From assembly GCA_032718475.1 (NCBI GenBank), contig JAUCBJ010007704.1:1-25334 (forward strand): 25,334 nucleotides of DNA, in the 5' to 3' direction. The position numbers and the translations under genes are program-made. This DNA is from Nemertoderma westbladi (Eukaryota; Xenacoelomorpha; Nemertodermatida; Nemertodermatidae). Under the pieces are notes generated by a model. That model was given only the letters and a program-made list of their open reading frames with translations. It made no database searches and was not told where the DNA came from. Shown one piece after another: positions 19,537 through 25,334 of this stretch (positions within the stretch are counted from its first letter, which is position 1; every line of letters begins with the position of its first letter).

Positions 19537-21511
19537 TTAAACATTCTTATTGGATTTTCTATACCTCTGGTTCAAAATTGTGTTCGTGGAGTTTTTCACG
19601 GCACTCCATAGTTTTCGAATATTTTCGTTCGGTTCCGGGCGTCGAAAAGCAAACAAAACTTTCTTTGCCCAGTTAACGCGTGCTTGGTCTAAAACGTCTT
19701 TATTATTTTCAAAAGATCTGGACAATGTGACATTAGTATTTAACTCAGAATCCTCAAACACAGATTCCAAAACCCGCAAAAAAACTTACTGCGCGTATCA
19801 CAAGCTAAAGACTTATTTATTGCAATTATATCCGAACGCAACACACCATACGATTCTATTTCAATATTGCTCAGTTCCGGGTATATTTGTTCAACAGTTG
19901 GTGGTATGGTGGTTGACTGGGTAGCTATCGTAGGTGAAGCTGTATGCAGCGTAGGGGGGTGCACATCGGTCGCGTTGGGGGTGGCGGTTTGTATAACGCT
20001 GTGGGGAGACTGTACATGTGCAATGCTATGTCTCACAATGTATTCCGATAGCTGACCCAATATGTTGTTGTTTAGCTGTACATTAGCATTTAGTTGCTTT
20101 AGTACGCTTAACAACTCCGTAGACACAGGATCCATCTGCGCAGTGTCATATGTGGCCGTAGTCCCACCATTGGGAAACCCATCCCAGGCAGATGGGGGAA
20201 GCGGATTACAAAGTTGGTGGTTGATAGGAGTAGTTTGTGGTGCAAGTGAAGTTGAGGGGGCAAACGGATTTCCACGCTGCTGATTGACAGGGGTAGTTTG
20301 GGGGGCAAGTGTAGTCGAGGGGGCAAATGGATTACCACGTTGCTGATTGACAGGGGTAGTTTGGGGGTCAAGTGTAGTCGAGGGGGCAAACGGATTACCA
20401 CGCTGCTGATTGACAGGGGTAGTTTGGGGGGCAAGTGTAGTCGAGGGGGAAAACGGATTACCACGCTGCTGATTGACAGGGGTAGTTTGGGGGGCAAGTG
20501 TAGTCGAGGGGGCAAACGGATTACCACGCTGCTGATTGACAGGGGTAGTTTGGGGGGCAAGTGTAGTCGAGGGGGAAAATGGAATACCACGCTGTTGATT
20601 GACAGGTGTTGTGTGTGAAGTTGGAGACATCATATTGACAGTGTTCTGGTTTTCTCTGAGGACATCATTTGTTTGGTTCAGAAGGGAACTTAAAATTAAG
20701 CATTGTTGTTTTGGTGTGGGTGGTCTTGGTTCAACATCTCCTAAAAAGGAAATTAAATTAATTAAATTAAACAAATTTGTATCATTATAATTACATATAT
20801 CATTATATAATATCAACAAATCTTTGTATTATCTTGGCACCGAGATTACTAACTCGTGAAATAATTGTAACACAATTAATTCTATGTCACTAAGTTCTTC
20901 TAAGCTTTCGGTTATATTATTTAGTCACCTCACAAACTGATTAGTTGATTGACAAAGTAGGCTTACGTTTGCGTACTTTGTGCACAACAAGTATGTCTTC
21001 ACTCAATCAATACGCCTATAGTATTGTCTATAACTTAATAAAATTAATTTATACCTGAAAATATTTCCAATTCGAATGATTCTGATAACACAGTTTCGTT
21101 TATACATTTCGGTTTAGCAGTTTCCTTTCTTTTCCTTGTCTTTGGAGTTTCCATCTTCCCTTTCTTAGTTTTTTTGGCCTTTGCGACCTCCTGATGGATT
21201 CCGATTGTTGTGGGGGGTTGTGCTGTTGGAGGCTGATTCTCATTATCATTATCATAGAAATCAACACCATCACTCTCATCATCATCACTATAACAGCGAT
21301 CTTCATATGCCCGTTGAAACTCAGCAACTTCTGCTCGGCTATTACTTGCGGCAAGTATTTTACCTTCGTGAACTCCGGAATCTAATCGATAGAGAACAGA
21401 ATTCCCCACAGCAATATCGCCACTTGTAACTTTAGAGGAACTGCAAATGTTGTGGGAGCCGTTATTCCATTCAAGGAATATAAAGTTCTTAGGTGGTTGT
21501 TGCCGGGGCAT
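19537..21511 (-). CDS. Spliced accessory gene of the putative transposon (three exons, 522 aa); possible DNA/chromatin-binding protein
   Basis: Exon 1 is 21511-21055 (ATG; donor TTTCAG|GTATAA), exon 2 is 20740-19790 (acceptor TTTCCTTTTTAG|GAGATG; donor CGCA|GTAAGT), and exon 3 is 19697-19537 (acceptor AATAATAAAG). Introns are 314 and 92 bases, the latter with a TACTAAT branch-point-like motif, and phases match at both junctions. Residues 9-65 look like a small beta-rich domain (NFIFLEWNNGSHN..VLYRLDSGVHEGKILA), 70-92 are acidic, and 111-135 form a Lys/Arg-rich nuclear-localisation-like block. Six intact 21-residue repeats (TTPVNQQRGNPFAPSTTLAP plus Q) and one degenerate copy follow, then an amphipathic segment (LLSVLKQLNANVQLNNNILG). 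The C-terminus reads ARVNWAKKVLFAFRRPEPNE then LWSAVKNSTNTILNQRYRK, faintly like a BEN domain (weak). Exon 3's AAG acceptor is non-ideal; the nearer CAG would give a stop. Confidence 0.6.
20218..20616 (-). repeat. 63-bp coding minisatellite (six intact units plus a degenerate one)
   Basis: The marker TGATTGACAGGGGTAG recurs at 20281, 20344, 20407, 20470, 20533 and 20596, a strict 63-bp period that preserves frame (21 residues per unit). A diverged unit lies before 20281. Units differ mostly at GCA/GAA (Ala/Ser) and a single A/D change, so the array expanded recently. Because 63 is divisible by three, all other frames across the array are open too and give spurious ORFs. Confidence 0.95.
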
Positions 21512-22046
21512 ATTGTCTTGTCTTAATATTTTTATTATTATTACAATAAATATGTTTAATTAATTAAAATACACGTTGAGAAATGATAAAAGAGATTAAT
21601 AGACTACTTTAGTATAATAAAGTACAACTGATGAACTGAAGGAAAATACCATGCGAATACTGACGTAACTTCTTAAACAAATTAATTTTCAGCCAACTCA
21701 TCAAAAATATCCAGATCAAGAACCAGTGATGCAGCCAATCACAGGCCGTAAAATTGGAAAGTTGTTGTTATAACTGAGATTTGATTGGTTGCAATAGTTT
21801 ATGGCAAAGAAAGGCGGGGAATCTTTAACTATGAATATTTTTTCACTACCAACAGCTCTGATGAGTCCATGCCAACTAACGCCAAGTACTGTGTTAACAC
21901 TGATAAATACAACCTCTTCATTTGTTTTTTTTAACTCTTCCACAATTCTGTGGGCAGTTTAAAGTTGTACTGTATTGTATAGGCTATATTGTAAATATTA
22001 TAACAATTTATGGTATTGCTGATGAGGGTGTGCATATTTGTTGATA
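21512..22046. promoter_or_regulatory. Shared head-to-head intergenic region (candidate bidirectional promoter)
   Basis: 535 bases separate the ATGs of the divergent accessory gene and transposase. Two CCAAT boxes in opposite orientation occur 45 bases apart: CCAAT 21735-21739 and ATTGG 21784-21788. Opposed CCAAT boxes are a frequent feature of bidirectional animal promoters. A minus-strand reading frame of about 80 codons (21716-21960, VVFISVNTVLGVSWHGLIRA) also lies here. It may be an extra upstream exon of the accessory gene or chance. No TATA box was assigned. Confidence 0.4.
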
Positions 22047-23099
22047 ATGCCTAAGGCAACCCATTACCCATTATTTATTCGACATCGAATTCAGATTTTG
22101 AGCGATAACGGAAAGAAATCTCGGGAAATCGTAAAAATAATAGGAGAAACTGATGCCTATTCTTTACACATTAATGGTGTACAAAGATTCTTGCGAAGGG
22201 AACGAATTAATTGTAAATTTGGGAATAAACAACAGGCAAGAACAGGAAGAAAACCAAAGGTATTAAAAATTGTTTACAAATTTATAGACAAAGCAATAGA
22301 AAAATCTAGGGGCGAGATCACCGCTTTTCAACTTCGTGTTAAAGTAAATAAAGAATTTGGACTCACGTACAGTATTTCTACAATAAAGAGAATTAGGAGA
22401 CAGCTCGGATGGGTTCATGCCAACGCCAAATACTGCCAAATTGTTCGTGAAGTAAACAAAGGGAAACGAATAAAGTTTGCTGAAAACTTGCAAAGGAATA
22501 TATCAATATTAAGAAATATTGTTTTCACGGACGAATGCTGCGTCCAGCTGGACAATTTCCGTAAACAATTTTTCATTAGACGTGGTGATGCTTTTATGAG
22601 ATTACGATCTAAAGCCAAATATCCCTCAAAAGTTCATATTTATTCAGGAATAAGCTGGGAAGGAAAAACATCTTTAGCAATAATTCCAGGGAAAACCAGA
22701 ATTAACTCCGTAAAATACTGTAGAATGTTGAAGGAGGTTATATTACCATTTGTAAAAAGAACTTACGCGACTAAGGATTATATTTTACAAGCGGATTCAG
22801 CTCCTTGCCATACCAGTAAATTTACTGTCAAATTTATTAACGAAGAAGGTATCAACTACAACAAAGAGTTCTGGCCGGCGGAAAGTCCGGATATGAATCC
22901 AATCGAGTCTGTGTGGCATGAGTTGAAGGAATTTCTTCGAAATACGTACCAGCCACAAACTCTTGGAGAACTTAAAGATGGAATAAAAAAGTTCTGGGAC
23001 ACCAAACTCACAATCGAAAAGTGTCGCAAATATATTATGCACATTCCCAAAGTAATACCTATGGTTCTTGGAAATAACGGCGGACCCACTCTGGGCTAA
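22047..23099 (+). CDS. Tc1/mariner-superfamily transposase, intact, DD36E
   Basis: 350 residues from the ATG at 22047; the frame is also open for three codons upstream, starting with TTG. It cuts and pastes the element at TA sites. N-terminal helix-turn-helix regions (about residues 8-60 and 72-125) are separated by TGRKPK (66-71), in the place of the family's GRPR-like linker. Catalytic residues are D162 in IVFTDECCVQ, D250 in ILQADSAPCHTS and E287 in WPAESPDMNPIESVW. Thirty-six residues lie between the last two, giving DD36E rather than the common DD34E; a DD36E group has been described in animals. The GISWEGKTSLAIIPG segment and the GGPTLG end are also family-typical. No stop or frameshift is present and the length is normal, so the copy may be active or recently so. 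No short flanking inverted repeats were found. Confidence 0.93.
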   Translation: MPKATHYPLFIRHRIQILSDNGKKSREIVKIIGETDAYSLHINGVQRFLRRERINCKFGNKQQARTGRKPKVLKIVYKFIDKAIEKSRGEITAFQLRVKVNKEFGLTYSISTIKRIRRQLGWVHANAKYCQIVREVNKGKRIKFAENLQRNISILRNIVFTDECCVQLDNFRKQFFIRRGDAFMRLRSKAKYPSKVHIYSGISWEGKTSLAIIPGKTRINSVKYCRMLKEVILPFVKRTYATKDYILQADSAPCHTSKFTVKFINEEGINYNKEFWPAESPDMNPIESVWHELKEFLRNTYQPQTLGELKDGIKKFWDTKLTIEKCRKYIMHIPKVIPMVLGNNGGPTLG

Positions 23100-23508
23100 A
23101 CTCGTAGTTTGATTAGAGTACTTCATTCAATTTTCGTGTGTATTGATTCCTTGTATTTTGATTTTAGGTACAGTTTTCATATGATATTATATGTTTTATA
23201 ATAATGTAATTTGTATAAGTGTATGTAATAATTTGATTGGCTATGTGTGCAATTTCGCAAAAGACACTTTATTAATACGTTTATAAAAAATTTACAGGCA
23301 AAATGGAAAATTTCGGCTTCATGGCGACAACGACGTCAAACACAATTAGTTAAACTCATCTTTGACCTTGGGGTCCTTTTCATCAGATAATGAAACTATA
23401 ATAATACGGGTCATGTTGTATCTCAATGATATTACGGCGCTGTGAATTATACAATATTTGAATCAATACCCAAACTATAGAGCGACCTTAAGTACAATTT
23501 CAATGTCT
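23100..23508. other. Non-coding stretch downstream of the transposase
   Basis: AT-rich, with no gene and no clear AATAAA soon after the transposase stop. No inverted match to the region upstream of the transposase was found. Confidence 0.5.
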
Positions 23509-23509
23509 A

Positions 23510-23735
23510 CACCATGTCCTGGAATATAGTGTCGTTATTCAGAACTTTTGACCCATCATATCTCAGCTATTTCCCAACCAAATTCAAATATTTTTACATT
23601 TTTGGAATCCGTGCATGGAAACTATCTAAATTTCAAATTTCATGCAATCTCATTAAGATTTGTAGAAAAATTTGAGGGGGGGGGGGGGGGGGTCCAGGTA
23701 CTTGAAATAACGACACTATATTCCAGGACATAGTG
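23510..23735. mobile_element. 226-bp MITE with TA target duplication
   Basis: Terminal inverted repeats of about 33 bp, CAC(C/T)ATGTCCTGGAATATAG..GTCGTTATT, sit at 23510-23540 and, inverted, at 23705-23735, flanked on both sides by TA (23508-23509 and 23736-23737). The arms differ at only one position over the first ~30 bases. There is no coding capacity. The body holds a G17 tract (23676-23692). The TA target and short arms fit a non-autonomous Tc1/mariner-type element, of a different family from the surrounding termini. Confidence 0.85.
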
Positions 23736-23766
23736 TAGTTTGGTGACAAAACTGGTGGGGAGTGAG

Positions 23767-23781
23767 CCCCCCCCCCCCCCC
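23767..23781. repeat. Poly-C tract (15 C)
   Basis: C run just outside the MITE, opposite in strand to the G17 tract inside it. The ~40-base spacing would let the two pair as an inverted G/C hairpin. Confidence 0.9.
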
Positions 23782-24150
23782 GGCCCCCCTGCTCCTACAC
23801 CTCTGAACTTGGTAAGACTAGCCGAAGCGCAATACATTGGTCGCACCGCGTCACAACCCAAAAACGTTTTACAATACTTTAATTTCAGGTTCTATATTAT
23901 ATGTTCAATCAATTCCTAAGTAAAATTTATAGTAAATTATTGCGCCAGCAAATAACCACGTACCTGTTCACACACGTACATTCAACTTTCATCTCATAAA
24001 AAATCATGTTTACGCAATATTCATGGTCCAGCTTGTTGACTTCGTAAACTGGCTCAGGACTCGGCGGGAAATCCCTGAGTTCATAGTGGTTATCTTGCTT
24101 TGCAATTCAATATCAATAAGCCCATGTTCTGTAAGCTGTTCCCACTGTGG

Positions 24151-24410
24151 GATACCATTTGATTACATAATAGATATGGGCAGACTGGGCTGGAGCTATG
24201 GCGCCCTGTCCACACAAACCTACAGTACCTACTTACCTGCCTTAACCATATCTATATGGGAACAGGAACAGCTAATTGGTGAGCACTTCTGTATATAATT
24301 TATCTTTATTCATGCCGCTTTCTTTGTATAACACAATAGCATAAAACTACCCTCGGTTTATCCCCAGCATTGCGGCAAAGACAAGTTGGCTGCTATTGAA
24401 ATGCATAGGT
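24151..24410 (+). repeat. Interspersed repeat copy B
   Basis: Shares its 5' part (ATACCATTTGATTACATAATAGAT..GGCAGACTGGGC) with copy C at 24862 and its 3' part (GCCGCTTTCTTTGTATAACACAATAGCATA..GACAAGTTGGCTGCTATTGAAATGCATAGG) with copy A at 18176. It links the three into one family and is the most complete of them. It is non-coding; a 91-codon plus-strand ORF overlapping it looks accidental. Confidence 0.75.
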
Positions 24411-24656
24411 AAAGGACATTCCGACGGCTCCAAAACAGTGGCGTGGTGGCCATACATATATTCGGGAAAATTCCCGGGCCCCCTGGACCCCTCTCAGGGT
24501 CAGACAATTATATTGATGTTATAAAAAAATATTTTGTAGGTATTACATTTTTCCATTAAAATATAAGCAACGAAACCAAAACAATAGCTATAAAGGCTTC
24601 ATGTCACGTCGCAGTTAGCAAGCACAGCACTAAACTAAGAGGGCTGGGGAGGAGGA

Positions 24657-24679
24657 GGGGGGGGGGGGGGGGGGGGGGG
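24657..24679. repeat. Poly-G tract (23 G)
   Basis: Uninterrupted run between repeat copies B and C, preceded by GGGGAGGAGGA. Confidence 0.95.
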
Positions 24680-24861
24680 TGTTGTATACGTTGGTAGAAG
24701 CACAACCCAGTATTATTCAATATTGAAAAAGTCCCCTCAGGCGTCAGACAAGGCAAACAAACTGTGTTGAAGTTACATTAGTCCACCACACCAGTGCTCC
24801 AACAGAGAGAGAGGACAGGACAGTATAAAATGTGCATCTGCTAATAATAAATGTGCTTGTG

Positions 24862-24974
24862 GTACCATTTGATTACATAATAGATTTTGGCAGACTGGGC
24901 GGTCGCTCTGACAATATGCATCGCGCACCAACAATGCCTAAAACATCTATGGGAACAGACAATTAGTGAGCGCC
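24862..24974 (+). repeat. Interspersed repeat copy C (5' part only)
   Basis: Begins GTACCATTTGATTACATAAT and continues AGAT..GGCAGACTGGGC like copy B. It also keeps the GGGAACAG..AATT.GTGAGC block (copy B: GGAACAGCTAATTGGTGAGC). The distal half of the family is absent. Confidence 0.7.
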
Positions 24975-25003
24975 AATAATTTCTCAAATAATTCAATAAA
25001 AAT

Positions 25004-25112
25004 TTCTACTGCAGTAACAAATTATTTGTTACTGCAGAAAAATACAATTTTTTATTAATGCAGTAATAATTAATTCTTACTTTCAGTAACAAATATTTAT
25101 TACTGCAGTATT
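25004..25112. repeat. Cluster of hairpins built on TACTGCAGTAA
   Basis: A perfect palindrome with 14-bp arms and one central base (CTGCAGTAACAAAT / ATTTGTTACTGCAG, 25009-25037) is followed by a second imperfect one (CAGTAACAAATA / TATTTATTACTG, 25084-25105), with a GCAGTAATAA block between. It lies about 130 bases inside the right subterminal cluster. Confidence 0.8.
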
Positions 25113-25239
25113 TTTTGGAGGCATTTTTATTGTTTCATATAGGTTTTTATTACTTATATTTTACCCTTTAGTCAAAGTCAATAGACCCCATACCATAGCC
25201 AGCTTCAGGCAGTACTGTATGAAATGACTGACAGTACTA

Positions 25240-25334
25240 CTTTGAAATCTTTGAGAACACTTTGTCATTTTCTTGGACCACTTTTAGAACTTTGAGACAC
25301 TTTTAGTTCTTTGAGAATTTCTCAAAGAACAGAT
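25240..25334 (-). repeat. Right terminal inverted repeat and subterminal motifs (incomplete)
   Basis: Read on the minus strand from the window end: ATCTGTTCTTTGAG, a hairpin, CTAAAAGTGTCTCAAAG, then further CTAAAAGTG and TCTCAAAG motifs. It aligns with the left end from 17258. The two differences in the first 26 bases fall in the hairpin's 3-base loop, leaving the 8-bp arms intact. The outermost ~20 bases and the TA target lie beyond the window. Confidence 0.65.

Larger units (their letters stand above)
17238..25334. mobile_element. Putative large (>8 kb) Tc1/mariner-type transposon with two divergent genes; right end cut by window
   Basis: Left end: TA followed by CAGTCGGGG. From 17258 the sequence ATCTGTTCTTTGAG..TCTCAAAG matches 24 of 26 bases, inverted, at 25334-25309, and the match continues through CTAAAAGTGTCT. 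Both ends have clusters of the same short motifs. A TA target and a CAGT start are usual for Tc1/mariner elements. Inside lie an intact superfamily transposase (22047-23099, plus) and a divergent spliced gene (19537-21511, minus). The right tip should lie about 20 bases beyond the window. No short inverted repeats immediately flanking the transposase were found, which favours the large termini as its substrate. Alternatives are two copies of a separate repeat in opposite orientation around a nested 1-2 kb Tc1 element, or a composite of nested insertions. Confidence 0.5.

Noticed and set aside
20108-20618. Long ORFs on both strands overlapping the minisatellite (160 and 106 codons)
   Set aside because: A 63-bp period keeps every frame open once one unit is open. 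These are by-products of the repeat and show no independent protein features.
21550-23500. A conventional 1.5-2 kb Tc1 element with its own short inverted repeats around the transposase
   Set aside because: By eye I found no inverted match between the 500 bases upstream and the 400 bases downstream of the ORF. A computed alignment could still reveal diverged ends, so this is the main alternative to the large-element model.

Overview
This is an AT-rich (about 35% GC by eye) piece of an animal nuclear genome, most likely from an invertebrate. It has spliced-gene signals, LINE retrotransposons, a Tc1/mariner-type transposase, a tRNA-like SINE head, many microsatellites and long poly-G/poly-C tracts, and no bacterial features. 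The palindromic octamer TAGGCCTA occurs eight times in the first 14 kb. I cannot name the species or phylum.

Layout. Bases 1-14,400 are mostly intergenic or intronic DNA. They hold a tRNA-like SINE head (about 1571-1630), a single zinc-finger-like terminal exon (3194-3309), a promoter-like block followed by a candidate gene start (4400-4931), a decayed LINE C-terminus (5936-6190, minus), a GPCR TM7-like relic (6991-7200, minus), a CpG-rich block with an ORF ending in a consensus splice donor (8779-9085, minus), another GC-rich ORF (12724-12975, minus), and assorted hairpins and microsatellites. Bases 14,460-17,057 hold a 5'-truncated LINE on the minus strand with an uninterrupted 756-codon reverse-transcriptase ORF, a 3' UTR and an (ATT)n-type tail.

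Bases 17,238 to the window end look like one large (at least 8.1 kb) DNA transposon, cut by the window edge inside its right terminal inverted repeat. The left end starts directly after a TA dinucleotide with CAGTCGGGG. About 20 bases further in, the sequence matches, in inverted orientation, the last bases of the window. Inside are an intact Tc1/mariner-superfamily transposase (plus strand, DD36E spacing) and a divergently oriented gene on the minus strand. That gene can be modelled as three exons (522 aa) with good splice signals, a nuclear-protein-like layout and a 63-bp coding minisatellite. The two share a roughly 530-bp head-to-head intergenic region with opposed CCAAT boxes. Ordinary Tc1/mariner elements are 1-2 kb and carry only the transposase, so a large element with a spliced partner gene is the main candidate novelty here. 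The element is also loaded with nested repeats: a TA-flanked MITE, a foldback repeat, a three-copy interspersed repeat and six of the window's seven long poly-G/C tracts.

How the parts may work together (inference): the transposase would recognise the inverted termini, which contain a conserved hairpin and many short CTTTGAG / CTAAAAGTG motifs. The divergent gene may encode a DNA- or chromatin-binding accessory protein. Neither the right end of the element nor any expression evidence is visible in this window.
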